Assembly (NCBI GenBank): GCA_030653335.1
Contig: JAURZP010000354.1
Coordinates: forward strand, 1-11,226
Direction of reading: 5' to 3'
From: Methanoregula sp.
GTDB taxonomy: Archaea > Halobacteriota > Methanomicrobia > Methanomicrobiales > Methanospirillaceae
DNA length: 11,226 nt
Both the position numbers and the translations under genes were made by a program. Position 1 is the first letter of the stretch. Each line of letters opens with the position of its first letter. Positions 1-6,324 of the stretch are shown here, one piece after another. Under the pieces are notes generated by a model. It was given only the letters and a program-made list of their open reading frames with translations. It did no database searches and was not told the origin of the DNA.

Positions 1-151
1 AACCGCTCTTGGTTATACCCGGTTCTATGAGATCGTAAAGAAGATGGATGCGCTGCGTCTTATCAACCTACAGTACCGCGATGGAAAGGGCAGAACCCGG
101 ATTATTACTCTCCGCTATGAGCCGGTAAAGGTGCTGGAATACCTTTCTTAA
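1..151 (+). CDS. C-terminal end of a probable Orc1/Cdc6 replication initiator (partial)
   Basis: The reading frame is open from base 2 to the TAA at 149-151, giving the last 49 residues of a protein that starts outside the window. The fragment contains YTRFYEIVKKMDALRLI followed by a basic GKGRTR turn and ITLRYEP. This looks like the recognition helix and wing of the winged-helix domain that ends archaeal Orc1/Cdc6 proteins, which bind origin DNA and load the MCM helicase. The AAA+ part is not visible, so the call rests on this short tail alone. Another winged-helix regulator is the main alternative. It ends 69 nt upstream of mch on the same strand. No convincing terminator separates them, only a short T/A-rich run near 162-172. 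No origin-type repeats are visible in these bases. Confidence 0.6.
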   Translation, partial: TALGYTRFYEIVKKMDALRLINLQYRDGKGRTRIITLRYEPVKVLEYLS

Positions 152-163
152 ATTCCGGATCTT

Positions 164-178
164 TTTAAAAAATATTAT
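164..178 (+). promoter_or_regulatory. Probable archaeal box A promoter for mch
   Basis: An A/T-only run (TTTAAAAAATATTAT, 164-178) lies in the gap before mch. An archaeal TATA box centred near 173 would place transcription start near 198-200. That leaves a short leader of about 22 nt containing the ribosome-binding site. Placement is by eye. Confidence 0.5.
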
Positions 179-204
179 CTATTCCCAAATCATCTTTTAT
201 GATA

Positions 205-211
205 CAGAGGG
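205..211 (+). promoter_or_regulatory. Ribosome-binding site that favours the ATG at 221 for mch
   Basis: CAGAGGG (205-211) sits 9 nt before ATG 221 but only 3 nt before the in-frame TTG at 215. The spacing therefore favours the ATG. The resulting N-terminus MLSVNE is also the one expected for the Mch family. Confidence 0.6.
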
Positions 212-220
212 TTTTTGTCG

Positions 221-1165
221 ATGCTGAGTGTAAACGAACTGGGACTGGAAATTTTTGATAATCTGGCAGATCTGGCCGAAGAATTCAACGCCTGCTATCA
301 TGAACTCGATAACGGGGCACGGATTGTTGACTGTGGTGTAAGCGTACGCGGCGGCTATGCAGCCGGCAGGGCTTTTACCGAGATCTGCATGGGCGGTCTT
401 GGCGAAGTGAACTTCCGCATGGGACACATCAAGGAGTTCCCGATGCCCTTTATCGATGTCACCACTGACTTTCCGTCAATCTCCTGCCTTGGTGCGCAGA
501 AGGCCGGTTGGACTGTCAAGGTGGGCAACTACTTTGCGATGGGCAGTGGCCCTGCACGGGCGCTCTCCTTAAAGCCAAAGCACACTTTCGAAGTCATTGA
601 GTACGAAGATGAGTATGACAGTGCGGTGATCTGTCTTGAGAGTGACCACCTGCCCAACGCAGAGGTTATGCAAAAGATTGCCGATGAATGCAATATTGAT
701 GTGGCCAATGTCTGTGCAGTTGTGGCACCCACGTCCTCCATGGTCGGCTCGATCCAGGTGTCCGGCCGTTGTGTGGAAACTGCAATCTACAAACTCAACG
801 AGCTCGGGTTTGACACAAAGAAGATCATCGCCGCTATGGGAACCGCACCGATCCCACCGGTGCGGGGAGCCAAGCTTGCGATGGGTGTCACTAACGATGC
901 CACGATCTACCATGGCCGGATCAACCTCACGATGAATGCACCCGAGATCAAGGACTACCTCGCAAAGATCCCGAGCAGCAGTTCCAAGGGATACGGCAAA
1001 CCGTTCAACGATATCTTCAAGGAAGCAGGCTATGATTTCTACAAGATCGATACCTCGCTTTTTTCACCCGCAGAAGTGATCATCAACGAGATCTCAACGG
1101 GCTCTGTCTATCACGTTGGTGCAGTGAACCCGGATGTGACGTTGAAGTCGTTTGGGTTGCAGTAA
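221..1165 (+). CDS. mch: N5,N10-methenyl-tetrahydromethanopterin cyclohydrolase
   Basis: Mch interconverts methenyl- and N5-formyl-tetrahydromethanopterin in the cytoplasm. It is the third step of the CO2-to-methane pathway in hydrogenotrophic methanogens. The product from ATG 221 is 314 residues, the usual family length of about 315-320. It begins MLSVNE and contains the family blocks CGVSVRGGYAAGR (about 38-50), EICMGGLG (54-61), GNYFAMGSGPARAL (102-115) and ISTGSVYHVGAVN near the C-terminus. Arg183 and Glu186, in SGRCVETA, coincide with the Arg/Glu pair reported as essential in characterised Mch enzymes. An in-frame TTG at 215 would add two residues, but its spacing to the ribosome-binding site is worse. 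The gene appears monocistronic, with its own box A upstream and a T-rich tract directly after the stop. Nothing looks truncated. Confidence 0.97.
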   Translation: MLSVNELGLEIFDNLADLAEEFNACYHELDNGARIVDCGVSVRGGYAAGRAFTEICMGGLGEVNFRMGHIKEFPMPFIDVTTDFPSISCLGAQKAGWTVKVGNYFAMGSGPARALSLKPKHTFEVIEYEDEYDSAVICLESDHLPNAEVMQKIADECNIDVANVCAVVAPTSSMVGSIQVSGRCVETAIYKLNELGFDTKKIIAAMGTAPIPPVRGAKLAMGVTNDATIYHGRINLTMNAPEIKDYLAKIPSSSSKGYGKPFNDIFKEAGYDFYKIDTSLFSPAEVIINEISTGSVYHVGAVNPDVTLKSFGLQ

Positions 1166-1166
1166 A

Positions 1167-1178
1167 ATTTTCTTTTTT
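1167..1178 (+). terminator. T-rich terminator after mch
   Basis: ATTTTCTTTTTT starts two bases after the mch stop codon. Stretches like this are typical archaeal intrinsic terminators, and no strong GC hairpin precedes it. The rest of the gap to 1330 is A/T-rich and shows no gene. It holds only a weak imperfect inverted repeat (GCAT-ATTA at 1273-1281 with TAAT-ATGC at 1297-1306) that could help end the convergent minus-strand gene. Confidence 0.6.
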
Positions 1179-1330
1179 AAAAATTCTCCGAAACAAAGAC
1201 CGTAATTTCCGTGGCGAATTCGTTTTTTCTTAAAGTGTCCGGTTAGATCATGATTTTAAATAAAACTGTAAGGCATCATTATTTTTCTCGCCATTTTAAT
1301 AAATGCTACCCGCAATCCAGTTTTTTGGAA

Positions 1331-1876
1331 TTATATTGGGAGTAAAAGATTTTCTGCCATGATCGTTGTCGGAGTTATTCGGCGAATGCTGGTCGGAGTG
1401 CCAGTGGGGGTTTTGAGTATGATGGTGATCAACTGGTTGGGAACTATCGGCGCCTTAGGGTTAACGCGAATGACAAACTGCTCTTCGTATTCGATCCTGT
1501 TATTTGGATTGCCGACCTCTTTTTGTACAGAGAGTATCGCCCATTCTCCTTGTGGGGGATCGCCCCGGAACCCCGCGACAGGTGAGATTGTTTCAGTCCG
1601 GATTGCATCCGCGTATACGATGATCAGTTTTTCCATATCAAAGGTTTTTATATCGGGTGCAAGACCGACCGTAAACGTGATCGTATCGACCGTGCCCCGT
1701 GGTATCCCCAATCCGGTAACATCCCCAAAAACCTGCAGCACCTGACCGGGTTGCAGGCTGCCCTGAGGTTTTATTGCAGCAGGTACCGGGGCTGATGTGT
1801 CCTCTCCAAGACAGCCGGCTGCAAAAATGCCAGATACCAGTACGAGAGTCAAGAAAATAAAATGCCACTTTGCCAT
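1331..1876 (-). CDS. Secreted lipoprotein with an archaellin-like beta domain
   Basis: From ATG 1876 the product is 181 residues. Residues 1-21 form a short signal peptide with one lysine and a hydrophobic core, ending in a lipobox-like AAG followed by Cys22, so it is probably anchored to the membrane outer face as a lipoprotein. The rest (about 40-181) resembles the outer domain of archaeal flagellins. VFGDVTGLG then TVDTITFTVGLAP and a YADA-like strand match the archaellin core, and the tail with RRITPTTIMAEN resembles the ITRTxPxxI ending of archaellins. Unlike true archaellins it lacks a class III (prepilin-type) signal peptide, so it is unlikely to be a filament subunit. The role is unknown; adhesion or interaction with archaella or pili is speculation. 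An upstream in-frame ATG at 1891 would add five residues; I prefer 1876 because ACAGGA lies 6 nt before it. The gene stands alone. Confidence 0.7.
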   Translation of the reverse strand: MAKWHFIFLTLVLVSGIFAAGCLGEDTSAPVPAAIKPQGSLQPGQVLQVFGDVTGLGIPRGTVDTITFTVGLAPDIKTFDMEKLIIVYADAIRTETISPVAGFRGDPPQGEWAILSVQKEVGNPNNRIEYEEQFVIRVNPKAPIVPNQLITIILKTPTGTPTSIRRITPTTIMAENLLLPI

Positions 1877-1916
1877 GGATTGTCCTGTCATCTGGTGTAG
1901 AGAAACTGTGTGTGGG

Positions 1917-1927
1917 TACTTAAAAAA
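1917..1927 (-). promoter_or_regulatory. Possible box A for the lipoprotein gene
   Basis: On the minus strand TTTTTTAAGTA (1927 to 1917) lies where a TATA box would place transcription start near 1895, just upstream of the start codons at 1891 and 1876. It is weak and judged by eye. The rest of the 1892-2163 gap shows no convincing gene or RNA. Confidence 0.35.
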
Positions 1928-2163
1928 GCAATTGTATCTGTCATAAAATAATCCATGGCAACCCCGTTGTAAGTTGTATCATTAGTTATCGGTAAAAGAA
2001 AAAGCGGAGAGTGAGAAAGAAAATCAATGTCAGAATTTTTTAGTCGTGTCCCGATGAGAAAAAACGTGACACTTTTATTCGATCGTGCCGGCTGGATTTT
2101 TTCCACAGTCTCATAGGTTCCATACCTTGAAGTGAACAGTCAGCGATATTTATTCAGAATCCT

Positions 2164-3144
2164 ATGAATGCGGCCCCATTGGACAAACAATCGCTTGACA
2201 GGCTCAAAGAAAAGACTGCGCGGCTATCGGTTCTGTCCAACACCTGTCTGGTACTGATGAAATTTGTTGTCGGGTTTGCAATCGGTTCGGTCAGCATTAT
2301 TTCAGAAGCTATCCACTCCGCTATGGACCTGATCGCTGCAGTGATCGCATTTTTCTCGGTGCGGAAATCCGCAGAGCCCCCGGATGCTGCACATTTATTC
2401 GGGCACGGGAAGTTTGAGGATATATCAGGTCTTATTGAAGCCCTGCTCATCTTTATAGCAGCGATCCTGATCATCTGGGAAGCCTTATCAAAACTGCTGG
2501 GTGAACCTGTCGAGCATTTCACCCCGGAGCTGCTCATTTATGGTATTGCCGTTATGGGTATCTCGGCTCTCGTCAACTGGTATGTCTCCCAACGGCTCAT
2601 GAAGGTGGCAAAACAGACCGAGTCCATTGCGCTCGAAAGTGATGCATGGCACCTGCGGACGGATGTGTATACTTCAGTCGGTGTGATGGTCGGACTCGTC
2701 TTAATCAAGTTAACCGGCATCGCCATCTTCGACTCGCTCTTTGCGCTCGGTGTCGCAGTTGTGATCATGAAGGCGGCATACGATCTCACTGTCCGCTCGT
2801 TTGCCGATCTGATCGACCACAGCCTGCCAAAAGAGGATAACAGGCGCATTGAGGAGATCATCTGCGAACATGCCAGTATTTACGCAGGGTTCCATGACAT
2901 CAAAACCCGCCGTTCTGGCCCGGAGATCTTTATCGAATTCCATCTGGTGATGCCTGGGGCACTAACTGTGCTGGAGTCCCATGATCTTGCGGATCACCTG
3001 GAATCCGATCTCAAGACCGAGTATCCCCGTGCGAATATTACAATCCACATAGAACCGTGCAATGAAGGGTGCACCCGGTGTGGTTCGTTCTGTACATTTT
3101 ATAAAAAAACAAACGGGATCAACCCTCCCCCTAAAAAGATTTGA
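2164..3144 (+). CDS. Cation diffusion facilitator (CDF) metal exporter with C-terminal Cys cluster
   Basis: CDF proteins export divalent metals (Zn, Fe, Mn, Co or Cd) across the membrane in exchange for protons, working as dimers. The 326-residue product has about six membrane segments between residues 22 and 205, then a cytoplasmic metal-sensing domain of about 90 residues. Transport-site residues are visible as His51/Asp55 (HSAMD) in TM2 and His163/Asp167 (HLRTD) in TM5. This HD-HD set is more common in zinc transporters than the DD-HD set of bacterial YiiP. The loop motif FGHGKFE (79-85) is also typical. The last 30 residues carry Cys299, Cys303, Cys306 and Cys310 (C-x3-C-x2-C-x3-C), an addition not found in the standard family layout. 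The ATG at 2164 has no clear Shine-Dalgarno. A TATA-like CTTTTATT near 2071-2078 could serve it. Metal specificity cannot be read reliably from sequence. Confidence 0.9.
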   Translation: MNAAPLDKQSLDRLKEKTARLSVLSNTCLVLMKFVVGFAIGSVSIISEAIHSAMDLIAAVIAFFSVRKSAEPPDAAHLFGHGKFEDISGLIEALLIFIAAILIIWEALSKLLGEPVEHFTPELLIYGIAVMGISALVNWYVSQRLMKVAKQTESIALESDAWHLRTDVYTSVGVMVGLVLIKLTGIAIFDSLFALGVAVVIMKAAYDLTVRSFADLIDHSLPKEDNRRIEEIICEHASIYAGFHDIKTRRSGPEIFIEFHLVMPGALTVLESHDLADHLESDLKTEYPRANITIHIEPCNEGCTRCGSFCTFYKKTNGINPPPKKI

Positions 3145-3150
3145 CCCCTG

Positions 3151-3170
3151 TTAAAAGTATACTTTTTTAA
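3151..3170. terminator. Palindromic bidirectional terminator between convergent genes
   Basis: AAAAGTATACTTTT (3153-3166) is a perfect 14-bp palindrome. It is flanked by TT on the left and TTAA on the right, giving T-tracts on both strands. It fills the 45-bp gap between the stops of the CDF gene (3144, plus) and the surface-protein gene (3190, minus). It is well placed to end both transcripts. Confidence 0.55.
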
Positions 3171-3189
3171 TTTCAGGAGCACAAAAAGA

Positions 3190-3825
3190 TTATTCTGACT
3201 TTTTCATTATGAGCAGGAAGGGCAACAGTAAGGCGATGGCAATGATTATCCAGAAGTTGCCAAAGAGATAGAGCATCTGTTCGCGCCACGGATCGTAAAA
3301 CCGTATATCAAAAGAACGGATCTTCACCCACTTGATGAGCGTAGTATTGTCAGCAAATCGCGTGACATTGGCACCCGGGCTGATGCTGGCAAGCAGGGGA
3401 TTTCGCACATCAAGTTCTGCCGGAAGCATTACACTCACGTTATACTGGTTGTCGTATCCAGCCTGCAGTGTATTATCCTTGAGTGGAGCAGTGTAAGATA
3501 CGGTATAGTTGCCGCGCAAAAACGTGATTGCCGATGGTCTCCCCCAATCCCTTCGCCAGTTGAACTGGCAAGGTGAACAGTTCCCGGACAGATTCACATT
3601 GTCAACATTGATGGCAACCTTCTCGCCAAGAAAACCGACACCGGCAAACTCATACCGGTCTGCATCAGTGATCTCAACAGAAGCGTTGTATGCTGTCCCA
3701 TTGGAAAAAACCCGGTAATCTGCCGATAGTGCACACACAGCCGGAACTGACGCCAGCAGAATTACAAGTGCAGTGCAGAGAGCAGCGAGGGCAGATCGGC
3801 GTCGATCTCGGTCGGGGGTTCGCAT
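3190..3825 (-). CDS. Membrane-anchored, sequon-rich extracellular protein of unknown function
   Basis: I do not recognise a functional domain. The 211-residue product starts with a strongly basic n-region (Arg at 2, 6, 8, 9, 10) and a hydrophobic core at about 12-30, a classical Sec signal. Residues 34-183 form a predicted extracellular, beta-rich part. A single membrane helix (about 185-207) ends in the cytoplasmic tail KKSE. The exposed part holds eight N-glycosylation sequons (NGT, NAS, NLS, NCS, NYT, NVS, NVT, NTT), high for its length, which suggests a heavily glycosylated surface protein. The start is firm: GGTGATC, a perfect match to the archaeal anti-Shine-Dalgarno, lies 5 nt before ATG 3825, and no later start keeps the signal peptide. 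The first 64 nt overlap the 3' end of thrC, so the two are probably co-transcribed and translationally coupled. It may belong to a family of uncharacterised archaeal surface proteins. Confidence 0.75.
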   Translation of the reverse strand: MRTPDRDRRRSALAALCTALVILLASVPAVCALSADYRVFSNGTAYNASVEITDADRYEFAGVGFLGEKVAINVDNVNLSGNCSPCQFNWRRDWGRPSAITFLRGNYTVSYTAPLKDNTLQAGYDNQYNVSVMLPAELDVRNPLLASISPGANVTRFADNTTLIKWVKIRSFDIRFYDPWREQMLYLFGNFWIIIAIALLLPFLLIMKKSE

Positions 3826-4967
3826 TGTTTGATCACCGTATCCGGATCCTTGAGCAGATGTCCGGTCACTACGCAGACGATCTTTTCTTTCCGGTCTATC
3901 ATTCCATTCTCCATTAGTTTGCGTATGCCGGCAACTGATGCAGCTGATGCCGGTTCTACTCCGATGCCCTCTTTGCGGGCGAGATCGCGCTGCATACGCA
4001 GGATCTCTTCATCGGTTACCGTCTCCGCAAGTCCGCTGGTCATACGGATTGCCGTTAAGGCCTTTTCTGCATTGACCGGTGCTCCGATTCTTATGGCAGT
4101 TGCAATGGTTTCGGGATGTGCTTCAGGTATTACTACTGGCAGGTTCTCGCGAATAGCCCGCACAACCGGACTCGAACCCTGTGCCTGTATGCCGGTCATC
4201 ATTGGCAGCCGGTCGATGAACCCGAGTTCCTGCAACTCCAGAAATCCTTTGTATACAGCTGAGATATTGCCGGCATTTCCGACCGGAAGCACAAACCGGT
4301 CCGGTATTTCACCGAGCTGGTCGAGGGCTTCGAACCCGATGGTCTTCTGGCCTTCCAGCCGGTAGGGATTGATGGAATTAAGCAGGTACAGTCCATGGGA
4401 GAGGCAGAGATCATGAACCATCTCAAGCGCACGATCGAAGTTGCCACGGATGGAGATGACTTTTGCGCCGTGCATCAGGGCCTGTGCAACTTTTCCTACC
4501 GCAACTTTTCCCGCAGGAAGCAGCACTACGGCCGGAATACCCGCTTTGGCTGCATACACTGCAAGGCTCGCAGATGTATTGCCGGTACTTGCACAGGCCA
4601 CACTCTTCTTCCCCAGCTGGATGGCCATCGATACGCCGACTGTCATGCCCCGGTCCTTGAACGAACCGGATGGGTTCATGCCCTCGTGTTTGGCATAGAG
4701 GTGAGGCAGTCCCATCTCCGCTCCCAGTTTTTTCAAGTGATAGAGCGGCGTGCCGCCTTCGTTAAGAGTAACTGGAGGGATAGTAACCGGCAGCAGTTCC
4801 TTATAGCGCCAGACCGAGAGCGGTCGCTGATTCCATGCAGCTCTTGAAACAGAAATCGCATCCAGCTGGTATTTCACCGCGAGCAGATGGCCACATTTTG
4901 TACAGTTATAGAGGATCTCGTCAGCGGGATAGGTGGCTCCACAGTTGACGCACACGAGATGATACAT
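3762..4967 (-). CDS. thrC: Threonine synthase
   Basis: ThrC converts O-phosphohomoserine to threonine and phosphate using pyridoxal phosphate, the last step of threonine synthesis. The 401-residue product opens with a zinc ribbon (Cys6, Cys9, Cys22, Cys25), typical of archaeal threonine synthases. NEGGTPL (69-75) follows, then GSFKDRG with Lys104 as the PLP Schiff-base lysine, ASTGNTSAS, and the phosphate-binding region with PVGNAGN. The length is normal. I start at ATG 4967 because MYHLVCVNCG is the usual beginning. An in-frame ATG at 4994 would add nine residues, but it lies inside a TATA-like element. There is no Shine-Dalgarno before 4967, consistent with a leaderless message. Its 3' end overlaps the next gene by 64 nt. 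A related PLP fold-type II enzyme (for example cysteate synthase, known in some methanogens) is a less likely alternative. Confidence 0.88.
   Translation of the reverse strand: MYHLVCVNCGATYPADEILYNCTKCGHLLAVKYQLDAISVSRAAWNQRPLSVWRYKELLPVTIPPVTLNEGGTPLYHLKKLGAEMGLPHLYAKHEGMNPSGSFKDRGMTVGVSMAIQLGKKSVACASTGNTSASLAVYAAKAGIPAVVLLPAGKVAVGKVAQALMHGAKVISIRGNFDRALEMVHDLCLSHGLYLLNSINPYRLEGQKTIGFEALDQLGEIPDRFVLPVGNAGNISAVYKGFLELQELGFIDRLPMMTGIQAQGSSPVVRAIRENLPVVIPEAHPETIATAIRIGAPVNAEKALTAIRMTSGLAETVTDEEILRMQRDLARKEGIGVEPASAASVAGIRKLMENGMIDRKEKIVCVVTGHLLKDPDTVIKQCEPPTEIDADLPSLLSALHL
3831..3837 (-). promoter_or_regulatory. Perfect Shine-Dalgarno inside thrC for the overlapping surface-protein gene
   Basis: On the minus strand GGTGATC (3837 to 3831) complements the 3' end of archaeal 16S rRNA and is followed, 5 nt later, by ATG 3825. 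It lies within the thrC coding region. It fixes the start of the downstream gene despite the long overlap. Confidence 0.75.
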
Positions 4968-4989
4968 GGAATAGTGTTGTGCTGCCAGA

Positions 4990-4999
4990 TACATATAGG
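4990..4999 (-). promoter_or_regulatory. TATA box for thrC, positioned for a leaderless transcript
   Basis: Minus-strand CCTATATGTA (4999 to 4990) is centred about 26 nt upstream of ATG 4967. This is the archaeal distance from box A to transcription start. Together with the missing Shine-Dalgarno this suggests the mRNA begins at or next to the start codon. Read-through from the upstream amidohydrolase gene is also possible. Confidence 0.5.
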
Positions 5000-5043
5000 C
5001 GTGCGGTTTTACCGGAACATTCGTAAAGATACGATATTGCAGA

Positions 5044-5841
5044 TCACTTTTTTGTCAGAAGGGAATGGTAGAGTGCATCCTTACGGTCATTCTCTACCGG
5101 GAGAGCTGCACGTGCTGCGGTAACGTCTGCCGGATTGAGATCCACAAAGAGCAGCTGCTCGGCTTCATTTGCCCGGCTGATGATAGTGCCATATGGATCC
5201 GCTGCCATGGAGGAACCGGAATACCGGTCAACCGGCGTAGTCCCTGTAGTATTCACGCCGATAACATACATCTGGTTCTCTGCCGCCCGCGCCTGGATAA
5301 AGATCTCCCAGTGCCGGATGCGACTCGCCGGCCATGCTGATGGTACAAATACTGCCTGAACGCCCTTTTTTGCATAGATCCGGAAGAGTTCAGGGAATCG
5401 GAGATCATAACAGATCGCAAGTCCGCAGGTGAGCAATCCGAGCGAAAAAATGCCCAGACCCGTTCCCGGAATAAAGTAATCGTCTTCTTTTGCAGGGGAA
5501 AACAAGTGAATTTTTGAATATGTAGATATAATCCTTCCATTGTTTCCGATTGTCACAGAGGTATTTCTCGGGTAGGGTGATTCTGCTTCGCGGAGCGATC
5601 CGATTACAGCGATCCTGTTCGCTTTAGCACAGTTTTGCAGCTGGGTGATGATGTTTCCCGTTAAATCCTGCACATTTTTTCCGGATAATGGATCCCAGCC
5701 TGTAGCAAACTGCTCTGGAAAACAGATCAGATGCGCGCCGCTCTTTGCCGCATGAGCAATGAACCCTTCGGCTTTCTCTAAGTTTTTTTCAGGATCTTCC
5801 CAAAAACCGGAGAATTGGGCACTGCACACACGGATAGCCAT
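5044..5841 (-). CDS. Carbon-nitrogen hydrolase (nitrilase superfamily, omega-amidase/Nit-like)
   Basis: Members hydrolyse amides or related C-N bonds in the cytoplasm through a Glu-Lys-Cys triad. From ATG 5841 the product is 265 residues, the normal size of a single-domain enzyme. The triad is visible: Glu43 in FPEQF, Lys110 in YSKIHLF, and nucleophile Cys144 in CYDLRFPELF. The CYDLRFPE sequence and short length resemble the Nit2/omega-amidase branch more than true nitrilases. That suggests deamidation of alpha-ketoglutaramate-like substrates or repair of damaged metabolites, but the substrate is not proven. ATG 5877 would add twelve non-conserved residues and overlap the preceding gene by 14 nt; MAIRVCSAQF is the usual family start. 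The stop lies 76 nt before thrC. The gene probably shares a transcript with the small membrane protein upstream. Confidence 0.88.
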   Translation of the reverse strand: MAIRVCSAQFSGFWEDPEKNLEKAEGFIAHAAKSGAHLICFPEQFATGWDPLSGKNVQDLTGNIITQLQNCAKANRIAVIGSLREAESPYPRNTSVTIGNNGRIISTYSKIHLFSPAKEDDYFIPGTGLGIFSLGLLTCGLAICYDLRFPELFRIYAKKGVQAVFVPSAWPASRIRHWEIFIQARAAENQMYVIGVNTTGTTPVDRYSGSSMAADPYGTIISRANEAEQLLFVDLNPADVTAARAALPVENDRKDALYHSLLTKK

Positions 5842-5863
5842 GTCTGGATCCGTAAAATGTTCA

Positions 5864-6064
5864 TCACTGTATTGCATTGGTCATCTGTTCCCCGTATATG
5901 ATCAAAAATGCGCTCATAACGATCAACATGGCAGTGGTGATTAGAAGATAAGGGGCAATACGGATAGAAATTCCTAAAATCAGCGCTGCAATGATGGTAC
6001 CTGCAACAGTTATACTACAGCCTATCAGCACCAGACCAACCGATGTAAGATTCCAGTTATCCAT
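5864..6064 (-). CDS. Small two-helix membrane protein
   Basis: I do not recognise this family. From ATG 6064 the product is 66 residues with two hydrophobic segments, about 8-30 and 34-58, joined by a short basic turn (SIRIAP). It ends in a polar tail. The start is chosen because AAGGAGA (6077-6071) lies 6 nt before ATG 6064. A longer frame from ATG 6145 (93 residues) would add a further hydrophobic stretch, but it has only a weak AAGGG two bases before it and would use tandem AGG-AGA arginine codons at the Shine-Dalgarno. The stop lies 22 nt upstream of the amidohydrolase start, so the two are probably one operon. The function cannot be inferred. Confidence 0.6.
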   Translation of the reverse strand: MDNWNLTSVGLVLIGCSITVAGTIIAALILGISIRIAPYLLITTAMLIVMSAFLIIYGEQMTNAIQ

Positions 6065-6070
6065 ATTTAT

Positions 6071-6077
6071 TCTCCTT
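6071..6077 (-). promoter_or_regulatory. Ribosome-binding site deciding the start of the small membrane protein
   Basis: Minus-strand AAGGAGA (6077 to 6071), 6 nt before ATG 6064, is one of the strongest Shine-Dalgarno matches in the window. It supports the 66-residue product over the 93-residue alternative. Confidence 0.65.
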
Positions 6078-6115
6078 AAAAGAGGCAGAAATGTGTACCT
6101 GACAACGCTGATAAT

Positions 6116-6159
6116 AAACCCTGCTGCATTAGCAATAAGCAGCATTTCCCTTAGGGTTT
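6116..6159. repeat. Two-part inverted repeat upstream of the small membrane protein gene
   Basis: The inner stem TGCTGC (6122-6127) pairs with GCAGCA (6139-6144) around an 11-nt loop. The outer stem AAACCC (6116-6121) pairs with GGGTTT (6154-6159), with a 9-nt bulge on one side. On the minus strand the structure would lie in the leader if transcription starts at an upstream TATA-like element (CTATTATATG, 6230 to 6221). A nearer TATA-like TTTATTAT (6118 to 6111) overlaps its edge and would start transcription near 6088, downstream of it. Whether it acts in RNA or DNA is unknown. Confidence 0.45.
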
Positions 6160-6286
6160 TGATTTGCCCGGTATCTCCTCTCTACTGATTCACGGTAAGG
6201 ATATCATCTGAATTTCGCATCATATAATAGTTGAGTACGATAAAAAATGGCAATCGGAACCAATGGTCACAATGATACAGGCACAT

Positions 6287-6321
6287 AAAAATGGCAGAGA
6301 GCCATTTTCTTTAAAAAAAAA
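6287..6321 (-). terminator. Terminator of the rpl7ae-rps28e-rpl24e-ndk operon
   Basis: Just after the ndk stop the minus strand reads a run of nine T (6321 to 6313). Next comes a perfect 8-bp stem, AAAATGGC / GCCATTTT (6308-6301 with 6295-6288, loop TCTCT), which itself ends in T. T-tract plus hairpin makes a convincing end to the operon. A related AAAAATGGCA string recurs at 6243-6252. Confidence 0.75.
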
Positions 6322-6324
6322 GGT

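Noticed and set aside
152..220. Replication origin repeats next to the probable Orc1/Cdc6 gene
   Set aside because: Origins usually lie on the 5' side of this gene, which is outside the window. No origin-recognition-box-like repeat is visible in these bases.
1888..2106. Minus-strand frame of 72 codons between the lipoprotein and the CDF gene
   Set aside because: Its composition looks random, it overlaps the lipoprotein start region and probable promoter, and it has no ribosome-binding site.
2145..2156. TATA-like GATATTTATTC just before the CDF start codon
   Set aside because: It is too close: transcription would start inside the coding region, before no suitable alternative start codon.
3829..4847. 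Plus-strand open frames opposite thrC (178, 150 and 85 codons)
   Set aside because: All are antisense to a well-supported thrC, and their arginine/serine-rich translations are typical of shadow frames.
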